Of a stretch of 64,000 nucleotides of DNA, positions 1 through 12,469 are shown piece after piece. This DNA comes from Torreya grandis. Its lineage: Eukaryota; Streptophyta; Pinopsida; Cupressales; Taxaceae. A program made the translations under genes and the position numbers. Numbering within the stretch: position 1 is the first letter of the stretch; every line of letters starts with the position of its first letter. The DNA is taken from positions 1,450,001 through 1,514,000 of the forward strand of contig JARHVA010001427.1 in the NCBI GenBank assembly GCA_037957365.1, in the 5' to 3' direction. A model generated the notes under the pieces. That model saw only the letters and a program-made list of their open reading frames with translations, was not told where the DNA came from and made no database searches.

Positions 1-1765
1 AAATCTAATTTTGGTAGTTATTTACTTGTTGATTAGCCCACCAAGTGAATCTTTTTTCATATTTTTATCCCATATAGTGTACCTTTATTTAATTATAGTT
101 CGTCCCATCCTATTTCAAAATATTTTATACTACTTTCTTATGTGTTGTACTTCTCTCTTGGCTATCCTTGTGACACATATCAACACCTTTATGAACTTAT
201 TTTGATTTTAATTATTTTTTGAGAGACCCATGTGGTGTGTCTCATTTTTTTGAAGTGGTTTTATGTACTTTTTTTACATGCACAATTTATCAACCCTAAT
301 TTTCAAGAGCCATTTTAGAGCATTCTTAGCCCCTTTTTTCTATAAACCTCTCTAATTTTCACTTAAGTGGGTGTCGGTCTAATATATTATATGTACTTAC
401 TATAAATTAATTTTTATTATCTTTTATACTAATTATAAAAGTGCACAATTTCCTAATTTTATAATAGGGATAAGAACTAGCCTTTAAGCTAGCCAATAAA
501 TAATCATGTTTTCATTAGCCAATTAGAATTGCCTAAATTTTGACCAATTAGAGAATGAGAACTAGATTTGTGTTTATCTATAAATACCCTCTTCATCTAT
601 GTATTTACAATGAATATTCACATAAACAATATTATATTTTCATCTTCATTAATTTAAAGAGCATTAAGACATGATTTGTGTTGAAAGGGTAATCTTGGTT
701 AAGAGTAGTTTTATTATTTTTGATCAAATTTATAGTTATAATATTATCTTAGTTTACTATTTTTTGATATTATCCTCACTCTAAATGAGGATAGTAACCT
801 TTCTCACCATGGTTATATATATGGGGCTCGTACTACTCTTTAGGTCAACATGTAGCTTCTCATCATCACCAAACACATAAAATATGTGTTTTCAAGACCC
901 TTTTCACTATAAATTCCATGATTTATGATAAGGAGCACTTAGAGAAATAATTGGAATAATTAAATTTAGTTTCTAAAAAATCATGGTTTCAAATTGAAAT
1001 AAATCTCCAAGTCCTTCATAAAATATAGGAACAATAAGGATAAGAGATGAAGGGTGGACATAGGAATTTCAAACAAATTTTATAATGTTCCATTTATGTA
1101 CTGGGATTTATTTTTCTCCTTTATGTAACTAGTTATGCATATAAAGTAATTAAATGATTGATTAATAATTATTAAATAATAAAAGGACTAAAATAAATTC
1201 AAATAATTAATAACATATTTAATTTTATGTACATAAAGACATGATAGTGATAATGAAAGGGAGTACAATTATTTAGAATAATTTTATCTAAAGAAATTCT
1301 ATATGATTGGTATGAACTGATAAAAAAACTCATATTTATTGATTAATTACATAATTTTAATTTATTAATTAATTAATTATTATAATTATCAATAATGAAC
1401 ATTTTTAATTAAGGGTGTAGTTCATGAGTAAAGGTATGTGGTTTTATAACATCGATCCAAGTTTAAATCTCATCAGGAACATTTAGCTAATGTAATAAAT
1501 TATCTACCAATAAGACTCATTACTCACTTAAGTTAATGGTTTGTGGATATTATCAAGAAGACATGTTTTTAAGGCTCTTAATGGCCCTGCACTATCCTTC
1601 TTTATGTGTACTTGATTATAATTCTAAGTATTAATGTCAAATTAGTACTTCAGCCTACCACCTCAAAAAGTTAGGAATGAGGTCCATAGATTGTGACCTC
1701 ACTGACTGTGTCCTAGTTAATTCCAATATTTTATAAGGTAGGACACTATTATAATCCCTTGTTAT
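1..1765. other. Non-coding AT-rich DNA, no gene seen
   Basis: AT-rich sequence with frequent stops in all frames. The only long open frame (11-205, plus strand) is a phenylalanine/leucine/isoleucine-rich translation of T-rich DNA and matches nothing I recognise. The one structured stretch is the CCAAT/TATA-like cluster at about 490-610, listed separately. Around 1,140-1,210 there is a diverged relative of the 122-bp tandem unit found on the other side of the microsatellite. Confidence 0.6.
490..612 (+). promoter_or_regulatory. Promoter-like cluster: three CCAAT boxes and a TATA box
   Basis: Three CCAAT motifs occur at about 492, 519 and 545, spaced 26-27 bp, followed by TATAAATA at 579-586 and a C/T-rich stretch where transcription would start (about 610). 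The arrangement is typical of a plant RNA polymerase II core promoter. No open frame follows, so it may be the promoter of a decayed LTR or lost gene, or chance in AT-rich DNA. Confidence 0.3.
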
Positions 1766-2122
<357 letters not shown>

Positions 2123-2125
2123 AGT

Positions 2126-2345
2126 TTACATACCACATTTAAAATTTAAATTATTTATTAAATATTAAATAGACTTAAATTATTTCAAATAATCTATGTT
2201 ATATAACTATCAGCAATTGAATATTATTAATTAGATAAGCAAATAATTTACATACTACATTAAAAAAAATTATTATTAATTAAATATTAAAAAGACTTGA
2301 ATTATTTCAAATAATATTTACTAGATTCTTATTTTATAATAAATT
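2126..2345. repeat. Two-copy tandem duplication of about 122 bp
   Basis: The AT-rich segment starting TTTACATACCACATT at 2,126 recurs, diverged, at 2,248. Both copies contain a TTAAATATTAAA block and an AATTATTTCAAATAAT block in the same order. A weaker relative lies before the microsatellite (about 1,140-1,210), so the microsatellite sits inside an older tandem repeat. Confidence 0.7.
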
Positions 2346-3090
2346 TATAATTAATAAGCATTCAAAAATTCCTATAATTTATAAAAAAAATGTTTTAAGT
2401 TAGTACTAATTTTGAAGTAAAATAAAAAACACATGATGACTTAAATGATAAAATTTTATTTTATTTTATAACTTTTATCAACCATCAACTTAGTCGTAAA
2501 CTTGGACTTTGAATTTTATGTAAATCTAATTTAAATATAAGTATCAACTTCATGGAGTTCTTATCAGACACTAAATAAGATCCATTAAAATAATCATTTT
2601 TTTAGTGAAGACTAGTGGACTTTAAGAAAAATATTACAGTATGTTCACATGACTCTTACTATAGCTAAATAAATCAACATAAAATTATTCTAATCAATAA
2701 TGACTCCATCAATTTAACTAACAAATATTTTCAATCTAATCATTAATGAAATTTATGTAAATACATTCATATTTACATTCAAAAGGGGATTTTAGTTTAG
2801 TTCACAACTTAAAAAAATGTCTGGAGTATAATTTATTTCTTAAAATTATAATAATCCCCCAAGGCATTTATTGTAAATTTTCCATTATCTAAAAATTGTT
2901 TTGATCTAGTGCATCAATGTGTAAAAAAAAGTGTGTCACTATCAATTATTTCCTAATATATGATTCATTACTTTTTATTGGATAATAAATTTCTAATTAA
3001 CTTGAAAATAATAGTGAGATTTATTTTATTGATCTTACCATAGACATATTGCTCATGCATATTGAATCCAATAATATATCTTCCAAAATA
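2346..3090. other. AT-rich non-coding DNA, nothing recognised
   Basis: No open frame, RNA gene or repeat boundary that I can support. Composition matches the flanking degenerate DNA. Confidence 0.6.
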
Positions 3091-3099
3091 TATCAAGTA

Positions 3100-3345
3100 A
3101 ATTAAATCCTTTTAATTTTATTCAAACTCAAAGAATTTCTTATATAGATACCCAGTCCTATTAATGAGGAATTTCACCTTATCTCTCTAACTCACACATA
3201 TTAATCTTAATATGAGGTGTTATTATAACTCATACACACACTGAGACTCCTAATAATATTACTAACACTACTATAGAATAATATTATTAACATAGATTAA
3301 TACAACATTAGTGTATGTGGTATTATCCAAGTTAAATCTCTAACA
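3100..3345 (-). mobile_element. Remnant LTR of a Ty1/copia-type element
   Basis: Read on the minus strand, an LTR begins TGTTAGAG at 3,345 and is immediately preceded by an AAGGGGAA polypurine tract, the same junction as in the copia element at 34,594. A TATA-like ATATAAG lies near 3,140. The lower boundary is approximate. No partner LTR is in the window, and internal sequence survives for only about 200 bp. Confidence 0.55.
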
Positions 3346-3355
3346 TTCCCCTTAG
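3346..3355 (-). other. Polypurine tract of the copia LTR remnant
   Basis: The plus strand reads TTCCCCTTAG directly after the LTR terminus CTAACA, giving a purine-rich tract on the minus strand at the position where plus-strand DNA synthesis is primed in LTR retrotransposons. Confidence 0.55.
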
Positions 3356-3548
3356 TAAAAACATAATCAAAGGGAAAGGAGCTACTTTTCATGAGAATTA
3401 TAACATACTCTAATTAGATAAAAACAATATTAGATGAGAATAAATCACCAATCCAATAAGGAATAGTAAAAACTAGGACATACCTTGAGTTCAAATGAAT
3501 TACAACTATAGGTGAAATAAATATCTCTATACTATTAACTTGATTAGG

Positions 3549-3624
3549 TATTATAATACTTAAAAGGTACTTATCTTACATACCTCAATCTTGTACACTT
3601 GGAAAAATCAAACCTTGTTTGTTA
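3549..3624 (-). repeat. Inverted, rearranged copy of part of the element A LTR
   Basis: Positions 3,582-3,624 are a perfect 43-bp reverse complement of 5,229-5,271. Positions 3,549-3,580 match the reverse complement of about 5,082-5,112 with one difference. The two blocks are in swapped order relative to a simple inversion, so this is a rearranged piece and not a plain inverted duplication. Confidence 0.85.
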
Positions 3625-3981
3625 CATTTTAAATATTCAAAAAAATTACTAATCAGCCCTGCACATGAAATGAGTTATTAATTTACCTACATATGTTATT
3701 TAATACATATTTTGGTAGATAACATATTATTTTTCAAACACATGTATTTCATGAGGTATATTAGTGTGATGCATGACATTCAAATTATTAGATGTTGGAT
3801 TCTCCTTACCCAGTGGGCATGCCTATGTTGAGGGCATCTTATTATATAGGTTACATTATCATAGGTTATATATTTTTATGACCTCTATCCCATGTTGGGC
3901 TACATATCTTACAAGTGTTTTTTTAATTACTCATCTTACATTGTGATACATGGATATGCAACTTTTATAAGATGTGACATA

Positions 3982-5299
3982 TGTTTAACCCTAAAATGAA
4001 ATGTGGGGGTATGTCTTTTAGTTTAAGCTAAGGATTAAGAAAATAGAAATTAAATGGCACAAGGGTGATAATCAAATATATAGTAGTCTAATTAAATGTT
4101 AAACTCATATATAAGCATACATTGAATTTATTATATTGAGATAGTCTAAATATGGAAAGTATAACTAGGATAGATATAAAAATGACAAATAAGAGAATAC
4201 TTAGCTTGTTCTAATGTTAATACAGTTTTGGATCTAGAATAGGCTGAAAGTAAGTAAGAAGGTAATTCTTGAATAGTTGTCAAATTTTGGAACTAGTGCC
4301 TCTAGCTATCTGGATAGTTGTATCGATGTTACTATCTAAGTCTAATGATAGTGTCATATACATAATATCTAGTGAAACAAGATGTGACCACCTAGATGCT
4401 TTTGGGTTTGGCTTTACCTTTACTCTAATGAATTTATTTATGGGTCATAGATAGTTGCTCCTTAATAAATGGAAAAACCCTACCTTTCAATATTTAATGT
4501 GTCCTTGGGGAATATGGGTTAGTGGTAATATGGTATCAAGCTAACCCCAATGACCATGTTATAAAATAATGTTGCATAATTAGACAATACTTTAAAGAGG
4601 GACTCAGACTAATGTAGATTTCCCTTATATGTTGGCTTGTGTGTGAATCATGTAATGTGTGTAAATCAAATACAATAATGACCTATCTTTTAACTTAGTA
4701 AATTGGGCTCTTGGACTCTTCCTTTAGTACTTCAAACTTACAGATGCCTTATACCTATGATTGATATGGAAATACATAAGCTTTGATCAATTGAATGCTT
4801 GATAGAGTGATTTTTGTTAAGCACTTTGGTCTCTTTAGTCTTTTACTAAGTGAGGAAATAATGAGGGTTGATCTCACATTTATACCGATACCTTTTAAGT
4901 AATAAATCACATAAAATCACTTAGGATAAAAATTAAAATACATTTCATTTGAAAATTTTATTACTTTAGGGCACTCAACACTGGTGTCAAGGTAGGACAG
5001 TAACATCGATGTTAATGTCTATCTCAGACATTAATGTCTAGGGAGTAATAAAATAGATACAAGATAATAACTTGTAGGGGTGTAAGATAAGTACATTTTA
5101 AGTATTATAATTAATATAGGATGTCTTTGTCATCAATATAAGACTGGTCAAACTAAGATATAGGCCAAGGAGCATAAGATAGAGCAGATGTGAGGTTTGT
5201 GGAAGCAAGGAGAGTATAGAACTAAAAGTAACAAACAAGGTTTGATTTTTCCAAGTGTACAAGATTGAGGTGATATATAATCATAAAATATCATCTACA
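3982..5299 (-). repeat. Element A, left LTR (3' LTR in element orientation)
   Basis: Collinear with 27,399-28,712 over its whole length, including shared blocks such as GGCACAAGGGTGATAATC near 4,055 and GGTTGATCTCACAT near 4,867. Divergence by substitutions and small indels is obvious by eye, so the element is old. Confidence 0.85.
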
Positions 5300-5313
5300 T
5301 TTCACCTCCATTT
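5300..5313 (-). other. Element A polypurine tract
   Basis: The plus strand immediately inside the LTR is TTTCACCTCCATTT, so the minus strand reads AAATGGAGGTGAAA before the LTR start TGTAGATG. Element B has the closely similar AAATGGGGGGAAA at the same place, supporting minus orientation for both. Confidence 0.75.
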
Positions 5314-6092
5314 AATTTATTAATGAAATTGCTAGTTTAAAAGAAGGGAATAAGTATATAGGTGTTTATGCACGCCTTATCTTTGCTTGAATTTAATTTG
5401 AGCGATGTGTTAGCCATTTTACTATAACCAAGAGCATGCTACAATGTAAAATAAATGCATATAATATGGGTCAAAACTAATTGAAATAGATTTAAATGAA
5501 ATATCAAGGTTTAGGTGTACACATGTGTGTCAATATAATCACCTTGCCTATTAGAAAGTTATTTTTAAAAAGGTGTATCATTATAAGGCTATAAATTAAA
5601 GATTAGGATAAATATATATAAATCTTCAAATTTCATATATCTAAGGAGATAGAGAGATATATTGGAATGTACATGCCGCCAACTTTGGAGAAAAAAGTGA
5701 GTTACCATCTAGTACTTAAGATTATCTCAACTATGAAACTTAATGATACTTATAACCTAGTGAGGTTGGATAATCAAGTCCAACCTACAAACTTGAAAAG
5801 ATTGAGTGATTTAATCACCTCAACCATACCAAAAGGTAAACTAACTATTTCAATATATTATCTCAATATAGTCCATAAAATTCTATGAGGTATCAGTACG
5901 TTCAATGGTTTTAGAATCTAAAACTGATTTTTATTTTATAATATTAGGTACATGTTGCATAGCATATGCACCTTAGATATGACTCATGTTGAAACTATGT
6001 ATAAAAATGGTACCAATGTATAGGATTATACCAAAATTAAGAATCTAAATCATATAATCATGTGCTTTGGCCAATTTAGATAACTATGTAAG

Positions 6093-6460
6093 TGTGGATG
6101 ACATGCTTCCAAAACATGCCCCCATTATATATGGAGAAATCCAAAAAGTGATAGAAGTACTAATGTGGAGGACATGTTTCCAAAACATTCCCCCACTATA
6201 AATTAGAGATGTTGAATACTGAAGAGGTGTAGAGAACATGTTTCCAAATCATGCCCCCATTGAATCTAATAATTTTGAATGTGTAGAAGCCATGCCCATA
6301 TGACATGCCCCCATTAAATCTAAAAATTGATATAAGTACCATATACTAGATGAGTGTGGAGAACATTCTTCCAAAGCATGCCTCCACTACAATCTAGAAA
6401 CTATGAATGTGTGGAAGCCATTTCCATATGACATGCCCCCACAAACATTCCCCACCCCTT
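6093..6460. repeat. Degenerate minisatellite, about six units of 55-70 bp
   Basis: Units start near 6,095, 6,162, 6,226, 6,280, 6,354 and 6,409. Each carries a GTGTGGA-GACATG block, a TTCCAAA or CCATATGA block and the core CATGCCCCCA followed by an AAATCTA-like tail. Two unit subtypes can be seen, one with TTCCAAAACATG and one with CCATATGACATG. Confidence 0.85.
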
Positions 6461-8223
6461 GAGATGAGGTAAAGATAGTAAATGGGAGTTACCTCACCTT
6501 AAAATGGTAAGACAAATATAAAATATGTGAATGTAACCATGTAACATATAGAAGGAACATGTTTAGGTAAATGTATCATTGAAGCACATAGAACCAATGT
6601 GATCACATGTAGTCCTAATATGCATGATAAATATCATGTAAACATATAGATAGTAATATTACAATTTCAAAAATAAAATAAGAACACACACAAGAGCACT
6701 CAAAATCAAGTCAATAAGCAATAGTGCAAAGAGATCACAAAAAATGGGCATGCTCAAATGTCACATAATTAAAGGGATGTGCTTAGTCAAATGTCTATTA
6801 AAATAAGAATGACATATTCAAATGTATATACAAAAAAAATGTCATTATGAAAATGTCAAATAAATCATACATAGGCACAGGGGCTATAAGCAAAGAATCA
6901 TATTCAAATACTCAAATAAGCAAGACAAGATAGTTAAGGAAGTGCATAAAGTAAAGCATAAGCAACCAGCATAAACATGTCATAATTGCCTATGGATCCA
7001 ATGTGTTAAAAAATTATTTCAAGTGTATATCATATTAAATACCCTATTTAATAAGTAATCATGGATAATAGGCATGTGTAAGTACATATGTAAGCTCAAA
7101 CATGATAGTGCAGAGTGATCATTGAATCATATAACTTGTGTATGAATATCAAATAAGTGGATTTTCATAATGCTTATATGACATGAGTAAAGGGAAATTC
7201 CAACATCTAAAATAGGATCATGATTCTATCTATGCATGTATCATACCCAATGTATAATTTGGACACATATGTGTATGTATGAGTAACTAAGTATGTGGTC
7301 CATCAATATGGGAGTACCTCATGGATGCCAAAGATCTAATAGAATATTTAAGTTCCAAAATTATTTTGGATTTCTTGAATATTTATTATTGTTTTGTTAT
7401 TTTTGGAAATTTTTAGATATTTTAGATATACTAAGTTATGATCCTATCCAATGGATGTTCATAGGTATTTCCCCCATTCAGTGCCTTAAAACCTTAAGTT
7501 CAATATTTTTCATTATTTGCATCATAATTCCATAGTTTGAAAATGTACATAGCATATTCCTCATGTTTTTCATGTGTAGTATAATATATAGTGCTATCAT
7601 TTGGAATATGTATTAATTGGCTATCATTAGGAAAGGAAATACCTTGCTGATTTGTATAAAGTTTTGTTTCCATTTGGTATAAACAAAGAGTTCCTAAGGT
7701 AAATACATATGGATATGTAGTAAGTATAACCCACACCTATTTTTAAATTACTATAAGACCAAAATAAATTTGTATTGTTATGTATCCCAAAGAAGCTTTC
7801 CAAGTGACACTCTTTTACAAATCTTGTAAGTTAAAACACCAATATAAGATCAATATGGTTATGCTAGAAATAAACACCACCCATGTATAATGTAATTGTT
7901 AAATCATGTTGGCATGGATTATTTTTGAGTTATTATGAAGCTAATTCCTTTGGATGATCCTCAAATTTAATATTTTGGTCATTGATAAGATATTGAATCT
8001 TGTGCTTCAAGGTAAACCAATGGTTTATAGAATTTTAAGGTCCTTGATTATAGTAACAACAAGCATTTGCATCATATCCTTTAGGTAAAGGTTGACTCAT
8101 ATCATCCTTAATAAGATGAGGGAGAGATATAAGTTATCACTCTAGTAACTATAGGATTAATGAAGCCAAGGATTGAGGTAAACATGTAAATTATCTTTTC
8201 AGTACCTTAAATAAGATAATATG

Positions 8224-8228
8224 CTTAG
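8224..8228. repeat. Target-site duplication of element B (left copy)
   Basis: CTTAG directly precedes the left LTR of element B and is repeated directly after the right LTR at 26,913-26,917. A perfect 5-bp duplication is the normal signature of LTR retrotransposon integration. Confidence 0.9.
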
Positions 8229-9453
8229 TGTTTTACTATTTTTGGGAAACTAAGGTTTAATTTCCTAATTAGTAAAGGGGTCTAGATTAATATATAAAAT
8301 ATGTGAATATTATATGTCTAAATTAACCTACTGATTTGATAAAACTAGATTTGATCAATTAATTACTAAAAATAGAAAAAAAAAGGGGATAGAGAGTAAA
8401 CTTAGTTGATTTATGAACTAAGATAAAGGATTCTAGAACTAAAAATTATTGAGCTACACGGGTAGACTATCAAAAATAGGACCCAAAAGTTTATTTTATA
8501 CTTAGATAGTAGCATCATAAATTAGACACTTTAGGGTCTAGTGTTATAGTCCTATTTTTGGTGCTATAGTCCTTTTGATCTGCTTCTTCTGATATTTCTA
8601 GATTTTGTTTTGATACTTCAGGAGGCTTTATGTCTAGAATCTTAGGTCTTGATCATCCACAAATCTCCATGTTAAATTTATTCTATCCTCTAGGGTCATA
8701 GTTCCTCCTTAGGCTTGACAAGTGGTCTTGAATCAACTAGAAAAAGGGGTTAGTGTGTATTATGCACTAAATGTATGATCACACCCCATGTGTGGGAATG
8801 CTACCTACATACCAATACTCTGAAGAGGGATCAAGGCCAATGTAGTTCTCCAAAATTTAATGTGTATTGTGTAATCTTGTGTATGTAATAAAAGTATTAT
8901 ACTAATTTGGGCAAGCTTGATATGACTCATGACTTGTGTGGGAGCTTGAGTAGGCTAGAAATAGTAGTGGTTAGTTGTATGTAAAGAATAGGAAGATTGT
9001 CTTGAGTGTGCTTAGTGTCTTTCTAGATCATGCCTTTTAAATTATTTCCAACCCTTATAAATAACCCTTGAATAGGATTTTATATGAAAATTGATGATCC
9101 TAGGTTAGATGACTTCATGTTAGGCTGACAAAGAAAAAGAAAAGGATCTAAGGAAATCTGACCATTTGAGGCTAAGAGTGACTTAGATAATAGCATTGGA
9201 ATGTGGACACCCTAGGGTCCATCACTATAGTCCAACTTATGATGCTATTGTCCAAGGGGACAAAGACCTTAGGGGATAGGTTTATGCTTAGGAGAGGATT
9301 TCAGGGTAGTTAGCATTGATTAGGAAGGCTTTGGGTGATTTGAAAGTAGTGAAAATATGCCTAGTGGGTTGTGCAAGCAAGTAGGAAAGACCTATGGTTT
9401 GGATGTCACAAGTCATGCTCAAGTTATACAAATTGCATTTTTATGTAATTACA
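8229..9453 (-). repeat. Element B, left LTR (3' LTR), 1,225 bp
   Basis: Starts TGTTTTACTATTTTTGGG and ends GTAATTACA on the plus strand. It matches 25,987-26,912 throughout, except that the right copy lacks about 290 bp corresponding to roughly 9,130-9,425. It contains two copies of a hairpin-capable motif (about 8,505-8,575 and 9,185-9,252). Confidence 0.9.
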
Positions 9454-9466
9454 TTTCCCCCCATTT
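9454..9466 (-). other. Element B polypurine tract
   Basis: Plus strand TTTCCCCCCATTT, that is AAATGGGGGGAAA on the minus strand, directly abutting the LTR start TGTAATTACA. A strong polypurine tract that fixes the element orientation. Confidence 0.85.
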
Positions 9467-12460
9467 ATTCTAAGTATGCATCTAAGTGAAATACTAGGAT
9501 AAAAGAGAAAAATAGAAGTGTACCTAAAATTACCTATGAGGCTAAGCCCAAGAAGTTGTGTGATGTTATATTTATGCATGGTGAGAGCACATTGTATTGT
9601 GTGAATTTGTAAACAAGGAAAGTGAAAGTAGATCAATTCTTACTAGATATGCTATATCTAAAATAAGAAAGTACAAATCTAGATAAAAAGAGCAAAAAGA
9701 AGATAAAGTAATGAATATACCTCATTGCGTATGTGAACCAATCCAAAACCTATTATGGTGTTGGGTTGTGTTGAGTGATACTGGATGAATATTGAACCAA
9801 AATTTATATCAATGGATGAGCTGAGTGATCAATTCCCTAGAAGGTGGCTCAAGAATTCAAAGGTAGGTCCTTTGGCTCCATCATCACTAACTATGTCAAG
9901 TTAACAAATCATGTGTGTGTTAATCGATGTCTAGACTATGTGTCTAATCCCTTAAAATTGGTGGCTCAAGAATACAAAGGTTAGCTAGACCTTTGGCTCC
10001 ATCATTACCTCATGATGTGAAGCTAAATAGAAAGATACTAGTATAAGATAAATATTATATGATATGGCTCATGAAGCCCATAAACATGTTGTAATTTGAT
10101 AATGTTGGTGTGGATAGTTGAATGTAACAAGAAACTAGGCTAGTGTTGGCCACTGTGAAAGATGGATATTAGAACTTGTATAAAATCCCCTCTAAAATTA
10201 GAATCAACTCAAGAACTTGGGTACTTAGGAAGAAAATTTGTATGAAAGTTTACTTTAATGTGATGCCAACCACCTGTAAATGGAGTAAGGTACGCAACTA
10301 CTAGGAACATGCAATAAAATTTATTGAACTCAAGAGAATGCTCATATGCCACGCACATTTCCCCCAATAACTAGTGTTTGGAACATAGATTCTAAACTAA
10401 AAGTTGTATCAACTACCATGTTAGAACTATAAGTAGAAACCCTCATTCCACACATGATGCCCCTTGTATCTAGATTCTCTGAGCAAAAAAGTGCTAAAAA
10501 TTGATGGATTTTGGACTATACTATTATGGCAAAACTATGACTAAAATCACCCCTCTACTTGATTCTAGAAAAACTAGAAATTATGTTTTCTAAATACTAG
10601 CACCAAAAATTGGACACTTTGGGGTCCAATGCTATAGTCCCATTTTTGGTACTATTATCCAGAGCCAAAACTAAAAACTAGATTGTGTTCTCTAGTGTCT
10701 ATCTAATCTAGCCTGCCTATGCTAAATTCTAGAATCTGGACAAAACTTTTATAAAAATACATTTTTGACTGGTAGGAGCTCTGATCTCTATGACAAATCC
10801 CCTATTTGTTTCCCCCTCTTCTAAATGTAGGAATGAATACCCTGTAATTACTACCCTCTGAAGAAGAAGCCCTACAAGTGTGTTAAGATATAAAAATGTT
10901 TGATATAGCATTAATATTCATGATTTCAAGATATAGAAAAAAATTGTAGAGAGATATTCTTAGATCCATATGGCTATGCCTAGATAGATATAATAATGTA
11001 ATAGCATGTGTTTAGAAAAAATATAGAATATGAGGTGTTATTTATTAGTATGGAGGAATGGAGCATGATGTCCATCATGGTATCTAAGAAGCAAGTTAAA
11101 TGCATGATTGGAGTCATGGCATTGCACACAAAGAGAAATGATCAAGTAAACAAGCATACAAATCAAGAAGTAAGAGACACATAAGGGTGGCCAATGGGCC
11201 AAATAAGCATGTAAGGCATATAAGGCATGTTCAAATACCATATACACACACATAAGGAATAAGAAAAGATGGGCACAAGGTATATAAGCACATAGAAAGG
11301 CACACACAAAGGACATTGGAAAATGTCCAAAGGCACACACATATAGATAGGAGTAAGGGACATTTGGCAAATGTCTTAAAACACAAATAGGAAGTAAATA
11401 GGAACTAAAAAATGCAAACACATCTAGCTAATCAAAGTGAAGAGTGGAAGCATGAAAAGTACTAGAAGAAGTAAATATGCATCTAAATATAAAAAGTGAG
11501 AAGCAAGAGTATACAAGATATGTAATATAAGACTAATGTATACGCTATGAAATACAAAAGTGTGATAAATGCTAATGGATATCAATGTAATATCTATGTA
11601 AGTAGGTAACAAACATACTAAAATAAGATGTCTAAGGTGTGTAGTGTAATAATGACATAACCTAGATGGTGTAGTCATGTAGAGTGTGCCCTCAATGGGT
11701 AGATGTATTGATATTGAATTGGAATGTAGACATAAGATGCCCCTTTGATAGGTGAAGTAAATCAATCAAGTATTTGGATGCACTGTACACACTTAAAATA
11801 AGATCAAGTGAAGCCTAGTAATATAAATAAATTGATAAATAAGTAGCATAGAATAGTGTAGTGTAAGTCTATCATAGTGTTTTATTAATGTAAGAACATA
11901 GATGATGCATACAATTGACATATTTTTGTATTTTTTTGAGGTTTGTATTATTTTTTGTATTTTTAGAATAAACGATGTGCAACCATGTAGAAGAGACTAT
12001 GTACAAGAAATATTGCAAAGGAATGATACTAACTAATGAGTCTCAGATAAGACTCCCTATCATGCTATCCAATATCAAAAAGTAGAATCATGCATGATCA
12101 TGAGGCATGATGGAAGTGCTGAGACTGAGGCTCTGAAAGCTATATATGTTGTAAATGCTCTAAAATTTGTGAAGTAAAAACTGACTATAGGGATCCTCTA
12201 TAACTCTAAGAAGTAGATGAAACTATAGGGCTCTTAGGGACCCATCTTTAAGTAGGAGGATCCATCTAAACATGTACTCAATGTGTAAATTCATGAGATC
12301 TCAATGAAACTACTCTTGGTGTGAAAATTTTAGCTAGAATTTATTTAGAATCCTGAAGCTATGGAGGTGTATGGACCCTATGTATTGGTAATGGAGATAG
12401 AACTAGTTTTGGAACTAAAATTGACACTGAAACAAAAAGTGGAAACTCATATGAAACTCT
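9467..12460 (-). other. Element B internal, downstream of protease; no domain recognised
   Basis: In element orientation this lies between protease and 3' LTR, where reverse transcriptase, RNase H and integrase should be. I find none. The minus-strand frames at 11,038-11,421 and 11,424-11,765 are low-complexity translations (Tyr/Leu/Cys/His-rich) of a purine-rich plus strand and have no catalytic motif. A hairpin-capable copy of the LTR motif occurs at about 10,583-10,660. Confidence 0.6.
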
Positions 12461-12469
12461 AGTAACTAT

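Larger units (their letters stand above)
5314..8228 (-). other. Element A internal remnant, non-coding
   Basis: A-rich plus strand with no recognisable retrotransposon domain. The plus-strand frame at 5,667-5,888 (73 codons) and the frames at 7,293-7,535 and 7,500-7,736 match nothing I know and are likely chance. The stretch contains the degenerate minisatellite at 6,093-6,460. In element orientation this is the region just upstream of the 3' LTR, where such elements are often non-coding. Confidence 0.6.

Noticed and set aside
5900..6480. CRISPR-like spaced repeats
   Set aside because: Repeats are diverged and of uneven spacing, in a plant retrotransposon; the spacers are themselves related, so it is a minisatellite.
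11038..11765. Two minus-strand open frames of 127 and 113 codons with apparent hydrophobic segments
   Set aside because: They lie inside element B downstream of its protease. The Tyr/Leu/His/Cys-rich composition results from a purine-rich plus strand, and there is no catalytic motif. I considered a membrane protein but nothing supports it.
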